Shown here: one piece after another, positions 19,323 to 28,898 of the stretch
How positions within the stretch are numbered: position 1 is the first letter of the stretch
How the letters are laid out: each line of letters opens with the position of its first letter
Source: Frischella japonica
GTDB taxonomy: Bacteria > Pseudomonadota > Gammaproteobacteria > Enterobacterales > Orbaceae
NCBI RefSeq assembly: GCF_014489845.1
Contig: NZ_JABURY010000019.1
Location: forward strand, 186,001 to 250,000
Reading direction: 5' to 3'
Length of the DNA stretch: 64,000 bases
Translations under genes and position numbers: made by a program
Notes under the pieces: model-generated
Seen by the model: only the letters and a program-made list of their open reading frames with translations
Told to the model about the DNA's origin: nothing
Databases searched by the model: none

Positions 19323-20361
19323 TTAGAATTTCCTCATTCAATTGTTCTAAAACAGGATTGATCACCTGCTCAACTTGAATTGCATACTGTTTATTAACCT
19401 TACCATATAAACCTTTTAATACGGGTACGCCGCCGACCGTCACATCAAGCATGGTGGGTTTATCAATAATCAATACATCGTTAACTTTTAATGCTAACAA
19501 TTTATTGATTGTCGTTTCAATTTCAGCAAAATTAGCCACTAGCTCTATAGTGGAGCGCTTAATTCCGGATGTTAATGTACTTAACCATGCTTTATCATCT
19601 TGATAGGGCTGTTGTTCAATTGGCGGTGTAACTAATACTTCCTTAATGGGTTCAACCATTGCATAAGGAATACAGATACAAAATTTTGCTTTAAACTGCC
19701 CCACTTCGATAGTGAAACTTGATGTTAATACAATATCTTCTGGCGAACTGGTTATATTGGTAAATTTACTATGCATTTCCGAACGCACATATTCGGTCTC
19801 AATCGGGTAGATATCGGCCCAAGCAGTTTGATAAATATTAAGTGCCAGTTCTAGTACTCGCTTAATAATTTGCTGCTCAGTATGGGTAAACTCACGCCCT
19901 TCGAGCTCATCAATACGATTAAAACGCCCTTCACCACCAAATAGCGTATCAACGACAATGAAGACTAATTCTGGAGATAAAGCAAATAAACAAGTCCCTC
20001 TAAGTGGATTCAAATGTACAAGGTTTAGCTGTGTGGTCGAAGAGTTTTGTGAAAATTCATTAAAAGTCTGCGATTCAATTGGTGCAGTTATCACATCCGT
20101 ATTACGTCTTAATAAATTAAATAAACCAATCCGAAATTGTCGCGCGAAACGCTCATTAACAATTTCTAAGGCCATTAAACGTTCTGGTATAACATTATGT
20201 TTAATCGCCAAATCATATGGTTTTACATCTATTTGTTTAGCATTGGTTTTCAATCCCAATTGTGGATTATTATTGGACAACTCAGTCATTGATACCGAAT
20301 GCTCATCAGATTGCTTTGTTTCTAAATTATTTGCTGAAGTGACTTCCTGCTTATCAGTCAT
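19315..20361 (-). CDS. fliM: flagellar motor switch protein FliM
   Basis: C-ring protein that binds phosphorylated CheY and controls rotation direction. About 348 residues from the preferred start. The N-terminal CheY-binding peptide of enteric FliM (LSQxEIDALL) is not obvious; the N-terminus here is Asn/Glu-rich up to residue 45. The middle CheC-like domain begins around LMALEIVNERFARQFRIGLFNLLRR and contains GGEGRFNRIDELEGREFTHTE. A SpoA domain closes the protein (LKVNDVLIIDKP, VPVLKGLYGKVN). The frame opens at GTG 20370 overlapping the fliL stop; ATG at 20361 with a GGTGA site five bases before it is the better start. Confidence 0.94.
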   Translation of the reverse strand: MTDKQEVTSANNLETKQSDEHSVSMTELSNNNPQLGLKTNAKQIDVKPYDLAIKHNVIPERLMALEIVNERFARQFRIGLFNLLRRNTDVITAPIESQTFNEFSQNSSTTQLNLVHLNPLRGTCLFALSPELVFIVVDTLFGGEGRFNRIDELEGREFTHTEQQIIKRVLELALNIYQTAWADIYPIETEYVRSEMHSKFTNITSSPEDIVLTSSFTIEVGQFKAKFCICIPYAMVEPIKEVLVTPPIEQQPYQDDKAWLSTLTSGIKRSTIELVANFAEIETTINKLLALKVNDVLIIDKPTMLDVTVGGVPVLKGLYGKVNKQYAIQVEQVINPVLEQLNEEILND

Positions 20362-20366
20362 GACAA

Positions 20367-20858
20367 TCACCGTATGATAAAATCCGTAAACAATACTTCA
20401 TTTATCTCAATCGGCTGATGATTATCATAACGGCGAGATAATTCTGACTTGATTAATTCTTTAAGTTGCTGTTTACCTGAATCATCTCTAAGTTGATTAA
20501 TGTCTTGTTTTGATAATAATAACAAAATGTCACTTCTGACTTCAGGTAGGTATTCAAGTAATACCGTTTTTTGTTCTTCGTTGGCTAACCGTAACACCAT
20601 ACCGATATAAATAATTTTATTCACTTCATAACCATTTTTCATGGTTGGTAATGAAATCGTAAAAGGTTTTAATGTTAAAAATATTGGTATTGGACTCGGT
20701 TCTTCTATTTTAATTTTCGTTTTGTTTTTCGATTTTTGATGAGATTGTATTAATGACTGATTTTTATACCAAAAATAACCGGCAGCGCTTGACGACAGTA
20801 AAGAAATGATAATTAGTATTAAGTTGAAAATACTTACTTTTTTTGGGGTAATCGGCAT
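20367..20858 (-). CDS. fliL: flagellar basal-body protein FliL
   Basis: Single-pass inner-membrane protein at the basal body that supports stators. 163 residues; enteric FliL has 154. Membrane segment at about 11-30 (FNLILIIISLLSSSAAGYFW) and a periplasmic FliL domain with FTISLPTMKNGYEVNKIIYIGMVLRL and the C-terminal EINEVLFTDFIIR, where enterics have VLFTAFVVQ. First gene of fliL-R, separated from fliK by about 308 bases with its own candidate promoter. Confidence 0.93.
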   Translation of the reverse strand: MPITPKKVSIFNLILIIISLLSSSAAGYFWYKNQSLIQSHQKSKNKTKIKIEEPSPIPIFLTLKPFTISLPTMKNGYEVNKIIYIGMVLRLANEEQKTVLLEYLPEVRSDILLLLSKQDINQLRDDSGKQQLKELIKSELSRRYDNHQPIEINEVLFTDFIIR

Positions 20859-21166
20859 AGTTTTTATTGTCTCAATAAGGATTAAAAAATATTTAGACCC
20901 AATCTGTTATAGTGTATTGATCGGTTAATTGGTTTTAATACGATTTAAATTATTGATTTCAATTAGCTTTACGCGTTTGCACTAAATACCACAAACCAGC
21001 TAACCAAAAATCCAGAATGACCATATCCACATGATCTGATTTCAATTTATAACGAATAATAAAGTATTAGCTAAAATTTAATTCGAAGAATAAACAATAA
21101 AAATATCATCTATTCATCGTTTTCGGTGCCAGCATGTTCGTCGTTAACAGCATAACGAATGTCTAT
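20859..21166. other. unusual gap between fliK and fliL
   Basis: In enterics fliK and fliL are nearly contiguous; here about 308 bases separate them. The region holds a candidate promoter for fliL (20935-20962) and, on the minus strand at about 20965-21075, a short coding-like frame (DMVILDFWLAGLWYLVQ) without a convincing start. No sigma-28 motif fits. Confidence 0.45.
20935..20962 (-). promoter_or_regulatory. candidate promoter of the fliL-R operon
   Basis: On the minus strand TTGAAA and TATTAA are separated by 16 bases, about 77 bases before the fliL start. Both boxes differ from consensus, so this is suggestive only. Confidence 0.3.
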
Positions 21167-22285
21167 TTACGCAAACACACTGAGTCCCGAATGACAATTA
21201 GTTTGCCGTTGATGCGCCTCATTCATTGGGTCTTCTATCATGGATTGAGTCATTTTTTGTGGTAAAGATGACTGAGTATGCTGCTGAAATGGCGATGATG
21301 AATCGTTATCTGCTGTTGCGGTAAAGTCGGTTACTTCGGTTTGCTGTAATTCAATACCTTGCTCTGCTAAAGACGTCCTTAAATAAGGTAATGCTGATGC
21401 TAATACTTCTTTTACGACGCTCACGGCGGCAGCCATCTGTAATTGCATCTTACCATTATGCATACTCAATTTAATCTTTAATGACCCTAATTCAGCAGGA
21501 TCCAAGCGTAATTCAGCTTGTTCAATATTTTGCTGTTTGAACAGGATAATTTGCTGTGAAAGTGCCGTAGGCCATTGAGGATGCTCAATGCTAATCGGTA
21601 AATTCACCGTCGGTAACGGATTATTAGTGACAGCTTGTGCCGTCGCTTGAACATGGGGCATGATCCCATCCAATAAAAAATGATTTGATGGCATATCAGC
21701 CATGTTCTGATTGGTTACTGAAGTTGCAATGACTGGGCTATGATGGATAACTTGCTGATGATTATGATAAATAAATGTTTTGGTAATTTCATTGCCTGAT
21801 ACAGATTGTGCCGTTAACCGATATTGTTGAAGATCGGTTTGTGTTGGCTTAACACTCAAAGTTTCCATTAATGATGATAATTTTTCATTAATGAGTAATT
21901 TTTTTTGTTGCCTATCTGAGTCTTTCCTATCATCATTCACTCTATCAATAATGACATCGGTTAATGATTCGGAATGTTTATTTTTTGTTCCACCTATCTC
22001 AGTCAATGAATCTAAGTCTGGCTTATCCTGAACAGAAGGCAAGATCATGATAACTTGACACAATATAGCCTGTTCAGCTGCTTGCTGTTCATGCTCTATA
22101 CATTGAGCCTGTTCCTGATGTGCATCCTCTGGAACGATTTGATTTTGCGAGATTAACCACGTATCTCCATTTTGTTGCATTAATTGTTGAAATATCCCTT
22201 CGTCATTCGAATGCGTCACATTTACATGACTATCGGTTTGCTTAGTTGATATATTCGGAATAGATGTCATCGAATTAAGATTCAT
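21167..22285 (-). CDS. fliK: flagellar hook-length control protein FliK
   Basis: Secreted ruler that sets hook length and triggers the export switch from hook to filament proteins. The frame opens at 22324, but the ATG at 22285 (MNLNSMTS) has a GGAG site eight bases upstream and overlaps only the end of fliJ, so I place the start there (372 residues). The N-terminal two thirds is Gln/Asp/Thr-rich and low in conservation, as expected of the ruler domain. The C-terminal Flg-hook domain (about 250-345) has EQAELRLDPAELGSLKIKLS and LRTSLAEQGIEL, the substrate-specificity switch region. Confidence 0.92.
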   Translation of the reverse strand: MNLNSMTSIPNISTKQTDSHVNVTHSNDEGIFQQLMQQNGDTWLISQNQIVPEDAHQEQAQCIEHEQQAAEQAILCQVIMILPSVQDKPDLDSLTEIGGTKNKHSESLTDVIIDRVNDDRKDSDRQQKKLLINEKLSSLMETLSVKPTQTDLQQYRLTAQSVSGNEITKTFIYHNHQQVIHHSPVIATSVTNQNMADMPSNHFLLDGIMPHVQATAQAVTNNPLPTVNLPISIEHPQWPTALSQQIILFKQQNIEQAELRLDPAELGSLKIKLSMHNGKMQLQMAAAVSVVKEVLASALPYLRTSLAEQGIELQQTEVTDFTATADNDSSSPFQQHTQSSLPQKMTQSMIEDPMNEAHQRQTNCHSGLSVFA

Positions 22286-22736
22286 ACATTGTTCTCCTAA
22301 CTGATTGTTGCTGTGCAAATTCATCGGTTAATTTTTGTTGTAAACGATTTTGTTGCTCAAGCAAAATCAGGTGTTTCTTTTCGAGTAACGTTTTATAACC
22401 ATTCAATTTTTTTTGGCATTGAAATAAATGCTGGGTAGCTTGCTTCTGTTTAATACTTAATGACAATAATTGCTGTTGCTGAAGTGATATTGATTTTTCT
22501 AATGTACCAATAAAAGCATGTAAATTGGTTAAATCACCGCTTTTAACGCCCTTGGTTAATGAATAGTGCAAGCGTTGTTGATATTCTAAATAATAATCTC
22601 TTAACTCATTTAATTGCTGCTGAGCATTGTGATATTTATCATCAGCTTTTTTTAACTTAATGACGGCATCATCCACCGATTTTTGGGCTAATTCCTGTAG
22701 CGTTAAAAAAGCGCTATGAGTACGCGAATAATCCAT
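22275..22736 (-). CDS. fliJ: flagellar export chaperone FliJ
   Basis: Cytoplasmic stalk of the flagellar export ATPase, related to the F1 gamma subunit, which also recycles chaperones. 153 residues, the usual 147-150 size. It is predicted all helix with long coiled coils (KKADDKYHNAQQQLNELRDYY; LLEKKHLILLEQQNRLQQ) and almost no glycine. Weak sequence conservation makes the position between fliI and fliK the main support. It lies 6 bases after fliI and overlaps the start of fliK by 11. Confidence 0.9.
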   Translation of the reverse strand: MDYSRTHSAFLTLQELAQKSVDDAVIKLKKADDKYHNAQQQLNELRDYYLEYQQRLHYSLTKGVKSGDLTNLHAFIGTLEKSISLQQQQLLSLSIKQKQATQHLFQCQKKLNGYKTLLEKKHLILLEQQNRLQQKLTDEFAQQQSVRRTMYES

Positions 22737-22742
22737 CTTGCT

Positions 22743-24122
22743 TTACCTCTGATCAGTTAAAACCGGTGCTACAATTTGGGCAAGTTGCTGATAAGCATCG
22801 TGATAACTACAATGTTCATGAATTCCTTGTTGTAAAAATTGTTGCAGAGTTGGGAAAAGTTTAATGGCTTGATCTAATAGCGGGTCACTGCCAGCAGCAT
22901 ACGCCCCAACATTAATCAAATCGCGATTACGTTGATAACTTGAAAATAGTTGCTTAAATAAACGGGCTTTTTGCTCATCTTCAGGTGCGGTCAGGTCGGT
23001 CATCACCCGGCTAATCGATGCTTCAATATCAATTGCTGGATAATGACCCGATTGTGCAAGTGTTCGCGATAATACAATATGCCCATCTAATATTGCACGC
23101 GCAGAATCGGCAATCGGATCTTGTTGATCATCACCTTCGGTTAGCACAGTATAAAAAGCAGTAATAGACCCTTTACCTTGCGCATCATTACCGGCTCGCT
23201 CAACTAAGGCAGGTAATTTGGCAAATACTGATGGAGGATAACCTTTGGTTGCCGGCGGTTCACCGATAGCAAGAGCAATTTCTCGTTGTGCCATAGCATA
23301 ACGTGTCAAAGAATCCATAATTAATAAGACATTAAAACCTTGATCACGGAAATCCTCGGCAATTTTGGTAGCGTAAGCCGCCCCTTGTAAACGTAATAAA
23401 GGTGAAACGTCAGCAGGTGCTGCCACTACCACAGCTCGAGCGAGCCCTTGCTCCCCTAGAATATTTTCAATAAAGTCTTTAACTTCACGCCCACGTTCAC
23501 CAATTAAACCCACAACAATAATATCTGCCTGTGTATAACGTGCCATCATACCCAATAAGACACTTTTACCGACACCCGAACCAGCAAATAGCCCCATTCG
23601 TTGCCCTTGTCCAACTGTCAATAGTGCATTAATTGCTCTAACACCAACATCTAATACCTGGTGAATGGGCGTTCGTTGTAAAGGATTAAGTGTTTTATTG
23701 GTTAAACCTTGATATTTTATCTGCTCGGGAAGTGGTTTACCGTCTAAAGGTTTACCGGTAGCATCCACTACGCGCCCCAATAGCGCCATCCCAACAGGTA
23801 ATAGTTTTTGGTTACCTTGCTGTTGTTCATGGTAATTGGTATAAACTCGAGCTCCTGATAAAATCCCATCTGTGGCATCAAATGGCATAAGATAAAGATT
23901 TTTAGCATTAAAACCAACCACCTCACATTCTACCGCTTCAATATTATGTAGGCTCTGCCGTTCCACAAAGCAACTTGCGCCCAGTGGTAATGTTAATCCG
24001 GTTGCCTCTAATACAAGTCCTGATGCCTTCACCAATCGGCCATAATTTCGCATTAATGACGTAGATTGTAATCGGCAGATTGATTGATCAATTTTAACAG
24101 TCCAACGGGATATATAGCTCAC
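22743..24122 (-). CDS. fliI: flagellum-specific export ATPase FliI
   Basis: Hexameric ATPase of the flagellar type III export apparatus. 459 residues against 457 in E. coli. F1-beta-like: Walker [16 protein letters not shown] (about 180-195), [10 protein letters not shown], Walker [18 protein letters not shown], and the substrate-binding [17 protein letters not shown]. The N-terminal beta-barrel carries the segment CFVERQS. It follows fliH after a single base. Confidence 0.97.
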   Translation of the reverse strand: MSYISRWTVKIDQSICRLQSTSLMRNYGRLVKASGLVLEATGLTLPLGASCFVERQSLHNIEAVECEVVGFNAKNLYLMPFDATDGILSGARVYTNYHEQQQGNQKLLPVGMALLGRVVDATGKPLDGKPLPEQIKYQGLTNKTLNPLQRTPIHQVLDVGVRAINALLTVGQGQRMGLFAGSGVGKSVLLGMMARYTQADIIVVGLIGERGREVKDFIENILGEQGLARAVVVAAPADVSPLLRLQGAAYATKIAEDFRDQGFNVLLIMDSLTRYAMAQREIALAIGEPPATKGYPPSVFAKLPALVERAGNDAQGKGSITAFYTVLTEGDDQQDPIADSARAILDGHIVLSRTLAQSGHYPAIDIEASISRVMTDLTAPEDEQKARLFKQLFSSYQRNRDLINVGAYAAGSDPLLDQAIKLFPTLQQFLQQGIHEHCSYHDAYQQLAQIVAPVLTDQR

Positions 24123-24123
24123 C

Positions 24124-24882
24124 TTAAGTGTTTTCCCTATTCACAGCATCTGTAATCGTTTGCCATTTGCTGGTTAACGTAGCATCAACTTCATTTTTAT
24201 CCGTTATGAGTTTACATCCTCCTGGTTCAATTAATGGATCTACAACTAATTGCCAGTGGTAATGATTTAGCTCTTTACTTAGAATTGTTTCAACGCAAGC
24301 AATATCCTCTGGATTAACATGTAATTGAATCGGATCTACCAATAGTGGAAATTGCTGAATTAATGATTTAATGGTTAAGGATAACTGTTTATACTTTGTT
24401 TTAGGTAACTCACCGACCATTTTTTGTGCAGCAACTAAAGCCAAATCAGTTAATTTGGGAATAATCAAATCATCAAGTCCATTTAAAGCCAATTGAAAAT
24501 TAGCCAGTAAACTTGCCATTGACTGAACCAATTTCATTTTCTCTTCATTGATCTGTTGTTCAGCTTGAAGCAGACCTTGCTTTAATCCAATTTGATAACC
24601 CTCATCGTAACCTGATTGTTGTCCAACATTAAAGCCTTCTTGTTGACCTAAAGCATGCCCTTCTTGATAAGCTTGCGCCGATATGGCAGCTTTTAATTGT
24701 TCCAACTCAAAATCACTCGGATGTATTGCAATTTCAACTTGACCTTCAGTTGTAGGAACTTGGTCTGGATTGATTAACGCGCTATCGTTTTCCGCTATTA
24801 TTGATACTGCTGAATTTACCGTGGCAGAAAAATCTTGAAAACTTAATGGTTGCCAAAGCGGGGAATTTGCTTGATTATACAT
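24124..24882 (-). CDS. fliH: flagellar export protein FliH
   Basis: Negative regulator and peripheral stalk of FliI that links it to FliN. About 252 residues. A run of glycine-spaced repeats ([21 protein letters not shown], about 75-95) is the GxxxG track typical of FliH, followed by a coiled coil and a C-terminal domain resembling the F1 delta subunit. Three ATGs are in frame; a GAGGAG site touches the first (24891), so the third (24882, MYNQ) has the best spacing. The gene start overlaps the end of fliG by 8-17 bases. Confidence 0.93.
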   Translation of the reverse strand: MYNQANSPLWQPLSFQDFSATVNSAVSIIAENDSALINPDQVPTTEGQVEIAIHPSDFELEQLKAAISAQAYQEGHALGQQEGFNVGQQSGYDEGYQIGLKQGLLQAEQQINEEKMKLVQSMASLLANFQLALNGLDDLIIPKLTDLALVAAQKMVGELPKTKYKQLSLTIKSLIQQFPLLVDPIQLHVNPEDIACVETILSKELNHYHWQLVVDPLIEPGGCKLITDKNEVDATLTSKWQTITDAVNRENT

Positions 24883-25873
24883 ATTCATCATCTCCTCGAC
24901 TTAAAATCATTTCACCGCTTTCCGCTAACCGACGTGCAATAACCAAAATATTTTTCTGTTCAGTTTCTACTTGTGACATACGGACAGGCGGTCGGTTTTC
25001 CAAATCTTCTCGCAAAATAGCTGCAGCACGTTGTGACATATTGTTTAAGAATTTCTCGCGTAATACACTCGAAGCACCTTTTAATGCAATGATAAGTGTT
25101 TCATTATCTACATCTTTGAGTAAACGCTGAATACTTCGGTCATCCACTTCCACCAGATTTTCAAACAAGAACATTTCATCAATAATTTTTTGTGCTAAAT
25201 CATTATCGTATTCACGTAATGCATTAATCACCATCTCTTCTTGTTGACTCTTCATTAAGTTGATGATTTCGGCTGCGGTACTGATACCACCCATATTATT
25301 GAGTTTGATATTTTGACCATGTAATAAGGTTGATAACGATTCTGAAAGCACTTGTAATGCTGAAGGCTCTACGCCACCAAAAGTCGCGATACGTAGCATG
25401 ACATCATTACGTAATTGATCATCAAATAGGTTTAAAATTTCTGCTGCTAAATCACGGTTTAAATGCACTAAAATCGTTGCTATGATTTGTGGATGTTCTT
25501 TTTTAACAAGATCGACCGCAGTGTTTGCATCAACATAATTGAGCATATCTAATCCATTTGATGTCAGTTCATTATTGGTCGCTAATAATTCATCTAATAA
25601 ACGGTTAGCTTTTTCACTGCCAATCGATTTTTCTAAAATATTGCGCAAATATTCATTGGTATTAATATTTAAAATTGCACACTCTTCTATCGTTTTTTGA
25701 CATTCATCTAACACCATTTTCAGTTGATCTTGCGACATTTGCGGCATAGCGACCATAGAGCTACTAATCAGTTGGACTTCTTTTGGTGTTAAATAACTAA
25801 GTACTTTTGCCGCTAAATCCTCACCTAAAGTCATTAAAATTGTTGCGGCTTTTTGTGATTCGCTAAGTATCAT
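24875..25873 (-). CDS. fliG: flagellar motor switch protein FliG
   Basis: Rotor protein of the C ring that contacts FliF, FliM and the MotA stator. 332 residues, equal to E. coli (331). The N-terminal FliF-binding domain begins SESQKAATILMTLGED. The middle domain carries HPQIIATILVHLNRD, the usual EHPQ motif. The C-terminal torque helix contains the charged residues in DDRSIQRLLKDVDNETLIIALKG. The last residues include GEMILSRG. It overlaps fliF by 4 bases (ATGA-type). Confidence 0.97.
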   Translation of the reverse strand: MILSESQKAATILMTLGEDLAAKVLSYLTPKEVQLISSSMVAMPQMSQDQLKMVLDECQKTIEECAILNINTNEYLRNILEKSIGSEKANRLLDELLATNNELTSNGLDMLNYVDANTAVDLVKKEHPQIIATILVHLNRDLAAEILNLFDDQLRNDVMLRIATFGGVEPSALQVLSESLSTLLHGQNIKLNNMGGISTAAEIINLMKSQQEEMVINALREYDNDLAQKIIDEMFLFENLVEVDDRSIQRLLKDVDNETLIIALKGASSVLREKFLNNMSQRAAAILREDLENRPPVRMSQVETEQKNILVIARRLAESGEMILSRGDDEYV

Positions 25874-27597
25874 TTATTACCACCCTCCTTATTCATCCAA
25901 CCGCGAATAATGAGTGCTAATACGCGAGGATCTTTGCTTACCATTTCACGGATATACTGTTGTTGTTGCATACTATCTTCAAAAATTTTCTGTTGTTGCT
26001 TACTGTATGCTTTAAAATGACTTTCCTCTTCTGAACTATCTACCACATCACTATTACTTTCTTGACTAGGTAATATATGTTTTTGCCATTTTGACCAAAT
26101 TGGTCTAAGCACTTTACGCCACGCTAACCATCCCATTAGTATCCAAATTCCATATTGCAACAACATTTTCATCAATTCAAAAAAGGCCGGTGTTTGCCAA
26201 AAAGCGATGGTTTCATCAGTTATTGCTGGTTGATCATTAAATTTTAGGTTAGCAACTGTTAACGTATCCCCTCTTGCCTGCGAATACCCCATAGCTTGAC
26301 GTGCTAATGCTTCAATATTTTTTAATACTTCATCATCAAGTTGTTCATATTCTATGGTCAGTGACGGTTTTTCGGATTCATCTGACTCCTCTAGTTCTTC
26401 ATCTTCTTTCGGTTCTGATACCTTTTCTACCGCTTGATAATTGACTAATACAGCGACTGATAACCGTTTGATTCTGCCTTCAGGGATTTGGCTATGCACT
26501 ACATGACGATTTACTTCAAAATTGAGCGTATTATTTAATTGTTGACTATATTTATGATTCTCTGCCGTTTCGGCTGATAGTGTCTTATCTTGTTCACCAT
26601 CAATAGGAGCACCTGGCGTAGGTACCGGTTGATTCGATAATGCACCTGGTACCCCTCCGACACCTTTTTCACTACCCGATTGACGGTTTTCCACTTGATG
26701 CTTACTACGAATTGTTTGATGCGCAATATCACTATTCGGATCATAAGTTTCCATTGTGGATTCTTGTCGACTAAAATCAATATCGGCTGTGACTTGAACA
26801 TTGACATTATTTTTGCCAACCACAGAACTTACAATTTTAACAATTCGTTCACCAATCCGTTTTTCAATTCGTTCAGCAAAATCAATTTGTGATGCATTTA
26901 ATGTTATATTACGTAGTTGCTCGCCGGTTAATAAATGACCATACTGATCAATAATGGTTACTTTATCTTCCACCATTTCGGGCACACTACTGGCAATCAA
27001 ATGAACAATAGCATCAATTTGACCTTGGGATAAGGTTCTTCCTGAATGTAAAGTTAGCGTAACAGAAGCAGATGGTTGTTTACGTTCACGTACAAATAAT
27101 GACGACTTAGGCATTGCCAGATGAACTCTAGCGGTTTCGATGCTGTTAATCGTAGCAATTGTACGGGATAACTCACCTTCCAGTGCACGCTGATAATTAA
27201 TCTGTTCAGTAAATTGGCTCATACCAAACCGTTCTTTATCGAGCAATTCAAAACCAATTGCCCCACCTTTGGGTAACCCCTGTTGCGCTAAACGTAAACG
27301 AGTATCGTAAACTCTATTATCAGGAATAAGAATCGTACTACCACCCGATGAAAACCGATACGGGATATTCATTTTTTCTAGTTGACCAACAATTTCACCA
27401 CCATCTTTATCATTGATATTGCTGAATAAAACACCGTATTTTTCTTCCTTTAGCCATAATAATGCCATCATGATAATGGCTATGATAACAACACCACTAA
27501 TTAGCAGTAGCATTTTAGGATTTTGTTTCAATTTAGTGATAAAGGATAAGGCATTATTCGTCTGATCACCTTTATTGCCTACCGTTTGGGTATTCAT
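25870..27597 (-). CDS. fliF: flagellar MS-ring protein FliF
   Basis: Forms the MS ring on which the basal body is built. 575 residues (E. coli 552). Membrane segment 1 lies at about 30-50 (LLLISGVVIIAIIMMALLWL). Ring-building motifs follow, with SRTIATINSIETARVHLAMP and PSASVTLTLHSGRTL. Membrane segment 2 is at about 472-490 (LLQYGIWILMGWLAW). The C-terminal tail binds FliG (MVSKDPRVLALIIRGWM). First gene of the leftward fliFGHIJK run, divergent from fliE. Confidence 0.97.
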   Translation of the reverse strand: MNTQTVGNKGDQTNNALSFITKLKQNPKMLLLISGVVIIAIIMMALLWLKEEKYGVLFSNINDKDGGEIVGQLEKMNIPYRFSSGGSTILIPDNRVYDTRLRLAQQGLPKGGAIGFELLDKERFGMSQFTEQINYQRALEGELSRTIATINSIETARVHLAMPKSSLFVRERKQPSASVTLTLHSGRTLSQGQIDAIVHLIASSVPEMVEDKVTIIDQYGHLLTGEQLRNITLNASQIDFAERIEKRIGERIVKIVSSVVGKNNVNVQVTADIDFSRQESTMETYDPNSDIAHQTIRSKHQVENRQSGSEKGVGGVPGALSNQPVPTPGAPIDGEQDKTLSAETAENHKYSQQLNNTLNFEVNRHVVHSQIPEGRIKRLSVAVLVNYQAVEKVSEPKEDEELEESDESEKPSLTIEYEQLDDEVLKNIEALARQAMGYSQARGDTLTVANLKFNDQPAITDETIAFWQTPAFFELMKMLLQYGIWILMGWLAWRKVLRPIWSKWQKHILPSQESNSDVVDSSEEESHFKAYSKQQQKIFEDSMQQQQYIREMVSKDPRVLALIIRGWMNKEGGNK

Positions 27598-27761
27598 ATT
27601 TATCCTGATTCTGATCTCATTAGACTAATTTCATCCTGTATTATCTGAGCATTTGAGGAAATCAATAGCTAAAAAAGCACATTTTTTTTGCCTTAGTTAG
27701 CAGCATTAAGCCTATTTAACTGTGATAAATTAGTTTCGTAACCGACCAGAAGAGAATATTT
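27598..27761. promoter_or_regulatory. fliF/fliE divergent promoter region
   Basis: 164 bases between the divergent starts of fliF and fliE. In enterics this region binds FlhDC and carries class 2 promoters. No sigma-28 motif is visible, consistent with middle-class expression. A possible minus-strand pair TTGATT/TAATAC lies at about 27640-27675. I could not define FlhDC boxes. Confidence 0.4.
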
Positions 27762-28079
27762 ATGACAATCAATGCCTTCGCAACCAATCATCATGTTGCA
27801 TTGACTAAAGTAAGCGAATCGCTCGACACCACAAAATTAACACAAACCAGCGTTGAGGGCAGTTTTCTAACGGAATTAACCTCAGCATTAGATGCCATAA
27901 GTCAAAATCAGATTAATGCCCATAACCAAGCTAAAGCGTTTGAGATGGGTGAATCAGGTGTCTCTTTAAATGAAGTTATGGTGGATATGCAAAAATCAGT
28001 AGTTTCTTTACAATTTGGCATTCAGGTGCGCAATAAACTCGTTGCGGCATATCAAGAAATCATGAATATGAATGTTTAA
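27762..28079 (+). CDS. fliE: flagellar hook-basal body junction protein FliE
   Basis: Links the MS ring to the proximal rod and export gate. 105 residues (E. coli 104). The C-terminal half carries the family signature: [47 protein letters not shown] residues at about 62-104. Single gene, divergent from fliF and running toward fliT. Confidence 0.95.
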   Translation: MTINAFATNHHVALTKVSESLDTTKLTQTSVEGSFLTELTSALDAISQNQINAHNQAKAFEMGESGVSLNEVMVDMQKSVVSLQFGIQVRNKLVAAYQEIMNMNV

Positions 28080-28150
28080 CCGATTTGCCTCGGCGCAACG
28101 AATAACCCGCATAATTTTATTTCTTCAGGCTTTCCTGAGCGATCATACGG

Positions 28151-28501
28151 TTAAAATAATAAAGCAACTTGTTGATAGCTATGAATATGACCTCGCTGAT
28201 TGATCGTTTTACCAATTAATTGACCAATTTTATTGTACTGCTCACGCATTAGCTGGGTTAATTGCTGTTGTTGACACAATGTTTCATTAAAACATGCAGT
28301 TAAATTAATTTGTTGCTGTGAATCCAATGTATTAATAATTGTAAGCATATCAAGTGAAGATAAATGTTGAGCCAGCTCAATATACTGGCTTTGTAATCGT
28401 GATAATGCTGACCAATTGTCATCCTGTATTGCTGTTGACATGTTTTGCATCAGTTGTTGTAGTTGCTGATACTGTTTTAATACGGTTAAACTCATCTCCA
28501 T
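28151..28501 (-). CDS. fliT: flagellar chaperone FliT
   Basis: Cytoplasmic chaperone of the cap protein FliD; in Salmonella it also inhibits FlhDC. 116 residues, near the usual 120. Predicted all helix, rich in Gln and Leu. Sequence conservation is weak, so the call leans on position, 9 bases after fliS in the fliD-S-T order of enterics. Last gene of the sigma-28 operon starting at fliD. Confidence 0.85.
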   Translation of the reverse strand: MEMSLTVLKQYQQLQQLMQNMSTAIQDDNWSALSRLQSQYIELAQHLSSLDMLTIINTLDSQQQINLTACFNETLCQQQQLTQLMREQYNKIGQLIGKTINQRGHIHSYQQVALLF

Positions 28502-28510
28502 TCCTGTTAT

Positions 28511-28888
28511 TTAAGCAATTTCACGCCAAGATTGAGCAATATTATCAAGTAGTTCATAACTACTGACCAATTTTTCTAAGTCATTATGTAAATTAGCTAA
28601 AACTAATTGATGGCTGATATAATGATAAAGATTATCAAGATTAGCAGCAATTTCACCACCTTTTTCCATATCTAAACAGCTTTTTAAACCATTATCAATA
28701 ATATTAATTGCTTTTGATATTGCCGCACCTTTGCCAGCAATATTGCCTTTTTCTAAATATAATTTAGCCAATTTAATTGCGTTAAGGGCACCATCAAACA
28801 ACAACACAATTAGTTGATGTGGTGAAGCTTGATTAACACTGGTTTCTAAACTGACTTGCTGATAAGCCTTTGAACCGGCTTGATACAT
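28511..28888 (-). CDS. fliS: flagellin export chaperone FliS
   Basis: Binds the C-terminus of newly made FliC and keeps it unpolymerised until export. 125 residues; E. coli has 136. Starts MYQAGSKAYQQVSLETSVNQASPHQLIVLLFDGAL, the classic FliS beginning with the conserved YQ near the N-terminus and the LIxxLFDGAL helix. It lies 10 bases after fliD. Confidence 0.95.
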   Translation of the reverse strand: MYQAGSKAYQQVSLETSVNQASPHQLIVLLFDGALNAIKLAKLYLEKGNIAGKGAAISKAINIIDNGLKSCLDMEKGGEIAANLDNLYHYISHQLVLANLHNDLEKLVSSYELLDNIAQSWREIA

Positions 28889-28898
28889 CGAATCACTC

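Noticed and set aside
20910..20945. Possible sigma-28 -10 box (ACCGATCA) before fliL
   Set aside because: The matching -35 position reads ATCGTATT, far from TAAAGTTT.
28127..28140. TCAGG/CCTGA hairpin between fliE and fliT
   Set aside because: Five base pairs and no T-run; too weak to call.
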